A stretch of 9,505 nt of DNA from Bacteroidaceae bacterium (lineage in GTDB: Bacteria > Bacteroidota > Bacteroidia > Bacteroidales > Barnesiellaceae_A), in NCBI GenBank assembly GCA_017561285.1, contig JAFZDG010000100.1, positions 1 to 9,505 on the forward strand. Reading direction: 5' to 3'. Both the position numbers and the translations under genes were made by a program. Within the stretch, counting starts at the first letter, position 1; each line of letters begins with the position of its first letter. Below the pieces are notes generated by a model. It was given only the letters and a program-made list of their open reading frames with translations, did not search any database and was not told the DNA's origin. Of this stretch, positions 1 through 6,050 are shown piece after piece.

Positions 1-466
1 CTCACTAAGACTAAGTTTAGAACGCAATGATGAATTAACAGATAAGTTATCTGAACATGAGTCTAAATTCTATTCGATTAAGAATACATTTCCCATCAAC
101 ATTACAAATATTGAGATAGGAAATGCTTATCAAGATGGTACTATTGAAACAAAATATGGGAGTACACTCTATAGTAGCAACACAATGTTTTTAAAGCCAA
201 GAATTACATATACGGGCATAAATACAGGTAGTTCCATTAAATTGAAAATAAAATGGTACACTCCTAATGGCACTTTGAGCACTGGAGAAAAATCGCCATC
301 AGGATTTTCTCAAGAAGCGTCTTTGTATGTTTACAGTGGTTCAAATACAAAAACATTGTCGGGATGGGGCAGCGCAAACAAAGGTCACTGGAGCAGTGGA
401 ACATATAGAATTGAAGTATGGTATAATGATGTTTGTATCAAATCCAAGACGTTTAGAATATACTAA
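1..466 (+). CDS. C-terminal fragment of an AT-rich protein with a beta-rich tail domain, function unknown
   Basis: The reading frame is open from base 2 to the TAA at 464-466 (154 residues), so this is the 3' end of a gene starting outside the window. The ATG at 185 is internal: the 61 codons before it read as continuous sensible protein. The first 25 or so residues are charged and Leu-rich (RLSLERNDELTDKLSEHE), like the end of a coiled coil. The rest looks like an all-beta domain rich in Tyr, Thr, Ser, Gly and Trp, with phrases such as KWYTPNGTLS, LSGWGSANKGHW and GTYRIEVWYNDVC, ending in FRIY. From memory, similar tails end multidomain Bacteroidales proteins whose N-terminal parts vary, but I cannot name the family. 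No signal peptide or catalytic motif is visible in this part. The DNA is clearly more AT-rich than the next gene, which may mean separate ancestry. Confidence is high that it is coding and low on function. Confidence 0.75.
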   Translation, partial: SLRLSLERNDELTDKLSEHESKFYSIKNTFPINITNIEIGNAYQDGTIETKYGSTLYSSNTMFLKPRITYTGINTGSSIKLKIKWYTPNGTLSTGEKSPSGFSQEASLYVYSGSNTKTLSGWGSANKGHWSSGTYRIEVWYNDVCIKSKTFRIY

Positions 467-518
467 CAACAATTATAATAATTTTCTATCAGTATTATTA
501 CTATCTCTTACAAAAGCA

Positions 519-535
519 CTATCTTTGCGGTAAAC
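519..535 (+). promoter_or_regulatory. Upstream promoter-like element P1 (-7 box TATCTTTG)
   Basis: TATCTTTG at 520-527 matches the Bacteroidales -7 consensus TAnnTTTG and is followed by CGGTAAAC. No good -33 TTTG lies at the expected spacing; the region around 496-499 is only T-rich. Its 16-bp core (TATCTTTGCGGTAAAC) recurs 85 bp downstream. If active, it would give the kinase gene a leader of about 100 nt containing the hairpin at 564-588. Confidence 0.45.
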
Positions 536-563
536 CTCGAAGATTTTCTGCACTTGCTGTGAA

Positions 564-588
564 AAATATCGAAGTAAACTTCATATTT
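564..588 (+). repeat. Imperfect inverted repeat between the two promoter-like boxes
   Basis: AAATAT-C-GAAGT (564-575) pairs with ACTTC-ATATTT (578-588) around an AA loop, with one bulged C at 570. It lies between P1 and P2, so it could be an operator, a leader hairpin or a weak terminator for the upstream gene. The sequence after it is only moderately T-rich (CTCGCTTGTTTGTTCG), so a classic intrinsic terminator is not convincing. The symmetry is seen directly; the role is inferred. Confidence 0.35.
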
Positions 589-603
589 CTCGCTTGTTTG
601 TTC

Positions 604-620
604 GTATCTTTGCGGTAAAC
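604..620 (+). promoter_or_regulatory. Proximal promoter P2 of the kinase gene (-7 box TATCTTTG)
   Basis: TATCTTTG at 605-612 fits the Bacteroidales -7 consensus and lies 22 bp before the ATG at 635. That would give a short leader of roughly 15-20 nt. A -33 TTTG at the usual distance is missing. A GAAGGG sequence (628-633) precedes the ATG and may help ribosome binding, though Bacteroidota rely little on Shine-Dalgarno pairing. Confidence 0.6.
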
Positions 621-634
621 TAATATAGAAGGGT

Positions 635-1258
635 ATGAACAACAATCTCATCATTACCATTGGTCGCCAGTTTGGTAGCGGTGGTCGCGAGGTAGGTCGC
701 ATTGTTGCCGAGTTGCTTGGCATCAATTATTACGACAAGGAGTTGATATTGGAGGCTTCGAAGGCGAGCGGACTCTGTGCCGAGTGCTTTGAGCGTGTGG
801 ACGAGAAGGCTCCCAATCGTTTTCTCAATGCGCTGTCGATGGGTTGGATGAGCGGTGCCAGCGGTATGCCGAGTGGCGGATGGTCGGATGAGATGATCTT
901 CAAGGTGCAGTCGGACGTTATTCGCGACATTGCCAACAAGCATTCGGCTGTGATTGTAGGTCGCTGTGCCGATTATATTTTGCGCGACTATCCGAGCTGT
1001 GTGAGTGTATTTATACACGCCAGCGAGGAGGATTGCGTGCGCCGCATCATAGCTCGCAACAGTGGTGTGAGTGAGAGCGAGGCGCGCGATATGGCTCAAA
1101 AGCGCAATAAGATACGTGCTGCATATTACAACTTCTATACCGACAAGACGTGGGGCGATGGTGCTACCTACGATCTTTGCATCAACTCATCGGCTATAGG
1201 TTCGCAGGCTACGGCCGAGATTATAGTAGATTTTGTCAAGAGAAAAACAGGCCTATAA
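635..1258 (+). CDS. Cytidylate kinase-like P-loop family protein
   Basis: This 207-residue protein carries an N-terminal phosphate-binding loop, GRQFGSGGREVG at residues 10-21, right after a short beta strand (LIITI). It is followed by the INYYDKELI segment that is typical of the cytidylate-kinase-like family (Cytidylate_kin2 type). Further on are IVGRCADYILRDYP (core strand and helix), a lid-like Arg-rich helix (CVRRIIARNSGVSESEA) and the family's C-terminal pattern KRNKIRAAYYNFYTDKTWGD followed by YDLCINSS. Cytoplasmic nucleotide-dependent phosphotransfer is expected. The substrate is not certain, because members of this group differ from true Cmk and are often annotated only as cytidylate kinase-like. 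The length is normal. The start at 635 fits both the promoter P2 distance and the short N-terminus before the P-loop. It is monocistronic here and converges on the acyltransferase gene, with 18 bp between the stop codons. Confidence 0.9.
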   Translation: MNNNLIITIGRQFGSGGREVGRIVAELLGINYYDKELILEASKASGLCAECFERVDEKAPNRFLNALSMGWMSGASGMPSGGWSDEMIFKVQSDVIRDIANKHSAVIVGRCADYILRDYPSCVSVFIHASEEDCVRRIIARNSGVSESEARDMAQKRNKIRAAYYNFYTDKTWGDGATYDLCINSSAIGSQATAEIIVDFVKRKTGL

Positions 1259-1276
1259 TTCACAGCACAAGTGTCG

Positions 1277-2311
1277 CTACAACTTGAGTCGCATCACAGG
1301 TCGCTCTATAAAATACCATGACAACAGCGACAATGACACAGTCATCGCTAACACAACCACCAATGCCATGAGGTGACTCCTCTGTGGCAAGCCCCAATAT
1401 ACAACCAGCTGTATAACCGGGTAATGAAACAGATAGATACCATAGGAGATGTTGTCATACTTGCGCATCCACACAAACCATCGACAATTATAGGCAAAGC
1501 CTATGATAACGATAGCCATACAAAGAGGCTCTATGGCATCAAACCAAGCTACAAATTTCGATGCAATACACACAACCGAGGCTATGGGGAAAAGCCAACG
1601 TACATGTTGCTGAAAATAGTCGAAGTATAACAACACTGCAACACCCGAATAGAAGAATAGGAATTGTCCTCCCACTTGTCGTTGCATGATATGATAGACA
1701 ATATTGCCCGTCTCGACATACATATGGCCCATCCACACCTTATATATATAGGACAAGAGGTATATAAAAATCAAAGCATACATCCTGTTCCATCGCTTCA
1801 TAAGCCATGCAGCAAGGGGGACGGAGAGATATAACAGCACCTCTACCTTTATCGTCCACAACGAGCCGTTTACGGCTTCATAAGTGTGTCCTTGAAAGAC
1901 TCCGGGTAGTGAGGGTTGCAGGAAGTTGGCAAATGTAAGATTGGCTGCCAAATATTGCCAAAATTGCGAAGAGGTAAAATACTCACTCGCCGATAGTTGC
2001 GTCACAAAAACACCACACAAGGCACACAAGAGCACAATAGTCACATATGGAGGCAATATGCGTTGTGCCCGGCGACGGAAATATTGTGCAAGCGACTTGC
2101 TGCGCAAATAACTATAAAAGACCAGAAAACCGCTGAGCATAAAGAAGCCACCCACTGCCGAGTTCGACGTAGGAAAATAGTTTGCAGTTCCTGTAAGCTC
2201 GGCAAAGTGTACAAAAACAATCGCAAACGAAAGATAGTACCGCACAATATCGAGATTATTCTCATTGCGCAGCAACGGGATGACTTGCTCGCGTAGCAGT
2301 TGGCTATTCAT
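1277..2311 (-). CDS. Acyltransferase family 3 integral membrane protein (OafA/YrhL-like)
   Basis: I place the start at the ATG 2311-2309 (344 residues). A longer open frame reaches 2380, but its first 23 codons would overlap the gene's own promoter. Family signatures in this numbering are: LDIVRYYLSFAIVFVHF with R24 and the likely catalytic H35; FRRRAQRILPPY including R84, the conserved cytoplasmic Arg-rich motif; GSLWTIKVEVLLYL with E157; ISYGIYLFHYPV with H296; and the terminal FIERP motif with E336. About ten hydrophobic membrane segments are spread along the protein. Family members move acetyl or other acyl groups onto sugars of O-antigen, capsule, exopolysaccharide or peptidoglycan from the inner membrane. 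The acceptor cannot be told here because no glycan-synthesis genes lie alongside. There is no fused SGNH domain. It looks complete and singly transcribed. Confidence 0.9.
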   Translation of the reverse strand: MNSQLLREQVIPLLRNENNLDIVRYYLSFAIVFVHFAELTGTANYFPTSNSAVGGFFMLSGFLVFYSYLRSKSLAQYFRRRAQRILPPYVTIVLLCALCGVFVTQLSASEYFTSSQFWQYLAANLTFANFLQPSLPGVFQGHTYEAVNGSLWTIKVEVLLYLSVPLAAWLMKRWNRMYALIFIYLLSYIYKVWMGHMYVETGNIVYHIMQRQVGGQFLFFYSGVAVLLYFDYFQQHVRWLFPIASVVCIASKFVAWFDAIEPLCMAIVIIGFAYNCRWFVWMRKYDNISYGIYLFHYPVIQLVVYWGLPQRSHLMALVVVLAMTVSLSLLSWYFIERPVMRLKL

Positions 2312-2340
2312 CGTACAATGTGAACTGGTATATATGGCAG

Positions 2341-2372
2341 CAAAATTACGCTTTTTCTTCGTAATAAGCAAC
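2341..2372 (-). promoter_or_regulatory. Promoter of the acyltransferase gene
   Basis: On the minus strand, TAATTTTG (complement of 2341-2348) matches the -7 box TAnnTTTG. GTTG (complement of 2369-2372) sits 20 nt upstream as a near-consensus -33 box, the same spacing as in the lipoprotein promoter of this window. The expected start of transcription falls near 2334, which leaves a leader of about 20-25 nt before the ATG at 2311 and makes the longer open frame unlikely to be translated. Confidence 0.65.
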
Positions 2373-2404
2373 AAGTGCATTTATCGCCTCATTGCAGAGG
2401 AAAC

Positions 2405-2441
2405 GGGCTGTGCCCAAATATTATCTATTTCGACACAGCCC
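2405..2441 (-). terminator. Hairpin after the DUF5723 gene, probable weak terminator
   Basis: GGGCTGTG (2405-2412) and CACAGCCC (2434-2441) form a perfect 8-bp GC-rich stem with a 21-nt loop, beginning about 30 nt beyond the DUF5723 stop codon. On the minus strand only three T residues follow the stem, so as an intrinsic terminator it is weak. Position and stem strength support a 3'-end role for the lipoprotein/DUF5723 transcript. Confidence 0.5.
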
Positions 2442-2471
2442 ATTGTACTCAGAAAACTTATAATAAGCTAT

Positions 2472-3854
2472 TTATTTTTTCTTGCCAAATGTAATGATAA
2501 TACCTGTGCGGAGATTGGCTCTTGTACCGTACAAGGGTATGGCTTGGGGCGAGAACTTCATATTGGGCGATACATAGTCGCAACCAAAGAAGATGTTGGC
2601 TCCATTGGGACAGAAGGTAAGCAATGCACCAACGGCAGCACCCTGTGTAGATACCGAACCGTTAATAGCAGCTTGGAACCACGATGCCGGACGGAAATTG
2701 ACTACAGCCATTCCCTCGGCATAGGTATAAGGCGCACCAAAACGAGTAGATGACAAGATACCGAACGAAATTTTGCGGTTGAGTATGGCATATTCAACAC
2801 CCACATTGAGTGTTGTTTGCAACTGCTTAGAGATGGTAGTTGTTTCGCCGGGAGTAAAATGAGCCAACTCTACAACATCATCGAGCACAGCATTGAGCTG
2901 CTCGTTCAAGGTAGCCTCATCGGTGGTAATAGTCTCAAAACCGGTATATTCAAATTGACCTTCTGCCTGAGTGGTATTCACACCTTGCCACGAGATGAAA
3001 CCCAAGTCGTTAACCGCAGCCGACACTGTAAGCCCGGGTAATGCTGCGGGGGTATATGCAACACCCAGGTCGGCACCAAAACCATATCCGCCTATGTGCA
3101 GATTATTGGCACTAACATTGCTGAGATTACCCTCCTCATCATAAACGAAGTCAACACCACTCGACACCGAGCCTACGCCACGTGTTTCTACCATCCAACG
3201 ATTGTTCGACATCTCTATACCGATGTGTTCAACCGAGGCCATAGCATCGGCAACTCCCACCAAGAATTTGAGTTTCACACCATAGCTGAAGCCTTCGAGA
3301 GCTTCCAACTTACGAGAGTGTCCCAACGCAAACTCCATATAGTTATTGGCTTGCAAAGTAAGATTATCAATATCATATCGAGCCACACCGGTAGCAGGGT
3401 CGGCACCTTGTTTGAGGAAGGCAAACAACGAAGAGGGTATATTGGCACCAATAAAAGTGCGGTCTTTGAGCGTAATGGTGTTAAATCCACCCATACCTCT
3501 GAAACCAACCGAAAGAATAGGTATATCTAACTGAAAATCCAACTGATTATTGGCAGGCAGGCCGCCCAAAAATTCGGCAGCCGATACTTGTTTCGACAAA
3601 CCCAATACCAATTGGTCGCCTCTTTTGAATACATAATTGCTCAAACCAAAGTTGGTTGACACGCCCAAATTGAAACCCGACAAACCGGGCAATGCAATAA
3701 AATTGGCTTCGCCACCAAAGGCGGCATTCAACTCATGGCGTTGCACCATACCATCCAAGAAATAACTCGAATGCAAAGCTTGTGCCGAAACGCCCATAGT
3801 GCAGCAGAATACCATTGCTGCCGCAACAATCGATTTTATATATGATGTTTTCAT
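2472..3854 (-). CDS. DUF5723 family outer-membrane beta-barrel-like protein
   Basis: The protein has 460 residues. A signal peptide is clear: a KTSYIK basic start, the hydrophobic stretch IVAAAMVFCCTMG, then VSA with cleavage likely after residue 24. The mature start (SSYFLDGMVQRHELNAAFGG, then FIALPGLSGFNLGVSTNFGL) is the pattern I know from DUF5723 proteins of Bacteroidales, which resemble the PorV/PorQ/FadL-like barrels. Alternating amphipathic strands, Gly- and Asn-rich turns and a final strand (NLRTGIIITFGKKK) fit an outer-membrane barrel. The last residue is Lys rather than the usual terminal aromatic. No enzyme motif is present and its molecular function is unknown to me. The gene starts 12 bp after the stop of the lipoprotein gene, so the two are almost certainly co-transcribed and may work together at the outer membrane. 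Confidence 0.8.
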   Translation of the reverse strand: MKTSYIKSIVAAAMVFCCTMGVSAQALHSSYFLDGMVQRHELNAAFGGEANFIALPGLSGFNLGVSTNFGLSNYVFKRGDQLVLGLSKQVSAAEFLGGLPANNQLDFQLDIPILSVGFRGMGGFNTITLKDRTFIGANIPSSLFAFLKQGADPATGVARYDIDNLTLQANNYMEFALGHSRKLEALEGFSYGVKLKFLVGVADAMASVEHIGIEMSNNRWMVETRGVGSVSSGVDFVYDEEGNLSNVSANNLHIGGYGFGADLGVAYTPAALPGLTVSAAVNDLGFISWQGVNTTQAEGQFEYTGFETITTDEATLNEQLNAVLDDVVELAHFTPGETTTISKQLQTTLNVGVEYAILNRKISFGILSSTRFGAPYTYAEGMAVVNFRPASWFQAAINGSVSTQGAAVGALLTFCPNGANIFFGCDYVSPNMKFSPQAIPLYGTRANLRTGIIITFGKKK

Positions 3855-3866
3855 CTTGTGTAGCTA

Positions 3867-5684
3867 TTATTTTAACATTACTGAAATACCTTGAGGCAAA
3901 GAGAGCGTAATATCGGTAAATTGCAAATATTGGTCGGGACGCAACTCATTGCTGTCACCGGCAGCACGACCTGCAAGCTCATATTGCAATGTATATAACT
4001 TATCCAACTCGTTGTTGGCAGTAGCCGATACGATTATATCGAGAGGAGTTGTTTCGTTACCTTTCACAGTCAAGGGAACTCCTGTAAGTGTAATACCTTT
4101 GAGCACATTTCCGTTGGCATCTACAGGCTTAACATTGAGTTCTACATCTATAGGCAGTGTACTTACGATATTGGCAGCAAGCTCTACTTCTACAGCATTT
4201 TCAGAAAGAGCAGCTATATCGGCACCCAAATCGCCAAAATCGCCACTGAGCGAAAGTTGAAAATCGCCACCAAAGACAATAGGTACGGCAAGAGAGTAAT
4301 CTATAGCCACATTAAACTCATTGTTCAGATTGAGCTTGATGTCGGTAGCCGGAATACGCGGACTGGCTTTCAATGCCAACAATCGGGGTATCTTATACAT
4401 TACCTCATTCAAGCGAGGTATATAACCGGGCTGACCGGCATACTGCTCGTCATTCGATATTACAATGTGTTGCAATTTATTTGCCTCTACAACCAATGGT
4501 TTCTCTGTACCAATTTCGCCACTTGTTGTCTCATCGTGGAAAGTCGATTGCAACATAAAATCGGCCTCGAGCGTAGCGGGAGTGCTATTATTGATATTCA
4601 AGGCAAAGGTAAGATATTCCAAATCCAAGCAATTGCCCGATTGTGTGAGAATCTCGGGCAAACCGGAAATCTCTTGCGAGAAAGAGATAGGATCTATTGC
4701 GGCTTGCACGCGCGCATCTACCGCATCTACCGTAAAGTCGGATATTGCAAATTGAACATTCAAGTCCAATACAGGAGTCCAACCGGCCAGGTCAAACTCG
4801 CTATCAATGTCTATGCGGCCTTCATAATCCATCTCGGCAAAGATGGCCAGTTTACCATCGGCATCGCGCTCCATAGGCTCCGAAAAGACAATTTCTTCTA
4901 AACGAAAGAGTACTTTATCGTCCAAATTACCATCGATACAAGGTAAAGTATGTTTCACATGGAAGTAGTCTTGACGCACTACCTCTATAGACTCATCGAC
5001 CGGTGTAATGTGCAACTGTACAGGAGGGTGAATATAGAAATCGAGCGTAATTTCATCAATGGTTTTTGGGAAACCTTCGGCATGCAGCGAAAACTCAACC
5101 TCCGCACCCTCGCCAAGTCCTATCGAAGATACACTTATCAACTCCTCGGGAATGTCATAAATATCTATCTCAAATCGCTCGACACTGCGTTCTATTTGAG
5201 CATGAACACCGGGTACAACCAATGGTATATTTTCGCCGGTGAGCGGATTCTTCACCTCAGGAATGGCCGAATAATGATCAAATTCGCCACCCAAAGCAGT
5301 CTCAATAATCGATATAAGAGATTCCAACTCGGGATTGCTACGCACCGACTCAAAAAAATCGAGATGTGTAGATGTGAAAGCAGGAGCTATAGCAGGTACA
5401 TCGATGGCAGGAAAGCTCAACGATGTTGACTCTTGGCCACTATACTCAATCATATATCTACCTTGATCATCTACTTTGAGAAACTCATTCTCTTCTATAA
5501 AGTCTTTAAGATAGAATTTATCGGTATCACCTACAGGTGCCGACACTCCATTTTCAAACAGAGTAACATCTCCACCCAACTTATTCAAGTCGTAGGAGTC
5601 ATCACATCCATTCATCATCACAGTTGCAGCAAAAGCCAAAACGCCAAATCCTACTTTTCCTGCAATTCCTTTCTTATTAAACAT
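3867..5684 (-). CDS. Large beta-rich lipoprotein, probably surface exposed, function unknown
   Basis: The preferred start is the ATG at 5684-5682 (605 residues). The frame extends nine codons further upstream to 5711, but starting here gives a normal lipoprotein signal: positive KK near the N-terminus, hydrophobic GFGVLAFAATVMM, then NGC with the lipidated Cys at residue 27. The residues after Cys are DDSYD. An acidic stretch there resembles the lipoprotein export signal that sends Bacteroidota lipoproteins to the cell surface. The opening CDDSYDLNKLGGDVTLFENG is a familiar start of uncharacterised Bacteroidales lipoproteins. The rest appears to be repeated beta-sandwich-like segments, rich in Asp, Glu, Pro and Ile, with no enzyme motif and few cysteines, which suggests a structural or binding role. 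It is first in an operon with the DUF5723 gene and is driven from the promoter at 5799-5830 with a leader of about 100 nt. Confidence 0.8.
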   Translation of the reverse strand: MFNKKGIAGKVGFGVLAFAATVMMNGCDDSYDLNKLGGDVTLFENGVSAPVGDTDKFYLKDFIEENEFLKVDDQGRYMIEYSGQESTSLSFPAIDVPAIAPAFTSTHLDFFESVRSNPELESLISIIETALGGEFDHYSAIPEVKNPLTGENIPLVVPGVHAQIERSVERFEIDIYDIPEELISVSSIGLGEGAEVEFSLHAEGFPKTIDEITLDFYIHPPVQLHITPVDESIEVVRQDYFHVKHTLPCIDGNLDDKVLFRLEEIVFSEPMERDADGKLAIFAEMDYEGRIDIDSEFDLAGWTPVLDLNVQFAISDFTVDAVDARVQAAIDPISFSQEISGLPEILTQSGNCLDLEYLTFALNINNSTPATLEADFMLQSTFHDETTSGEIGTEKPLVVEANKLQHIVISNDEQYAGQPGYIPRLNEVMYKIPRLLALKASPRIPATDIKLNLNNEFNVAIDYSLAVPIVFGGDFQLSLSGDFGDLGADIAALSENAVEVELAANIVSTLPIDVELNVKPVDANGNVLKGITLTGVPLTVKGNETTPLDIIVSATANNELDKLYTLQYELAGRAAGDSNELRPDQYLQFTDITLSLPQGISVMLK

Positions 5685-5798
5685 AATGTGCAAAATATTA
5701 AATTTATACAAAACAAATTCCTACAATATAGCTATACACATTGACAAATTACCACAATAGATAGAAATATACATTATTTATATAGCCACTTATAATGA

Positions 5799-5830
5799 CA
5801 AATGTAGTGATTTGTTTTTAATAATTCAAA
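5799..5830 (-). promoter_or_regulatory. Promoter of the lipoprotein/DUF5723 operon
   Basis: On the minus strand, TTTG (complement of 5827-5830) lies 20 nt before TACATTTG (complement of 5799-5806), a full match to the Bacteroidales -33/-7 pair. Transcription should begin near 5792, which leaves a leader of about 108 nt. A 6-6-6 inverted repeat (ACAAAT at 5798-5803, ATTTGT at 5810-5815) overlaps the -7 box and could be a regulator site. The leader also holds the palindrome TATAGCTATA (5727-5736). The rest of the gap, 5831-5980, is AT-rich and I see nothing else in it. Confidence 0.7.
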
Positions 5831-5980
5831 AAAAATCTATAATTTAACTTCTTGGCAAACCCTACCCCTATATACATATTTTAGACATAAATAAACATAT
5901 TTCCTTACACCTCATTACACAAGATATGTTTCGTACAAAAAACACATCACTTTGATATACAATTGTGCTTTTTGAGCCAT

Positions 5981-6025
5981 AAAAAATATTCCTTGCCTCC
6001 GTCATTTTTCTTCGGCAAGGAATAT
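5981..6025 (-). terminator. Intrinsic terminator of the alpha-2-macroglobulin gene
   Basis: ATATTCCTTGCC (5986-5997) and GGCAAGGAATAT (6014-6025) form a perfect 12-bp stem with a 16-nt loop. Read on the minus strand, the stem begins 25 nt after the stop codon of the gene ending at 6051 and is followed at once by six T residues (complement of 5981-5986). This is a standard Rho-independent terminator and isolates that gene from the lipoprotein operon downstream. Confidence 0.85.
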
Positions 6026-6050
6026 GATTGATTACAATAAGAACTATAAG

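Noticed and set aside
185..466. A complete 93-residue gene starting at the ATG at 185
   Set aside because: The frame is open to the left edge and the upstream codons read as a coiled-coil plus the beginning of the same beta domain, so the ATG is internal to a longer gene.
620..1099. A 159-residue minus-strand open frame opposite the kinase gene
   Set aside because: The plus-strand frame has a P-loop and the family's full set of motifs with a promoter in front; the opposite frame shows no recognisable motif or export signal and is a shadow.
1268..1286. CAAGT/ACTTG inverted repeat between the convergent kinase and acyltransferase genes as a shared terminator
   Set aside because: The stem is only 5 bp with a 9-nt loop, there is no T-tract on either strand, and half of it lies within the acyltransferase coding end.
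4257..4901. Long plus-strand open frames (for example 4257-4901 and 4950-5429) opposite the lipoprotein gene
   Set aside because: They lie wholly inside a convincing lipoprotein coding region, have no promoter-like box noticed near their starts and no recognisable domain.
5831..5980. A small RNA or small protein gene in the AT-rich gap between the terminator and the lipoprotein promoter
   Set aside because: No open frame with a credible start, no -33/-7 pair facing into it and no stable hairpin apart from the terminator were found by eye.
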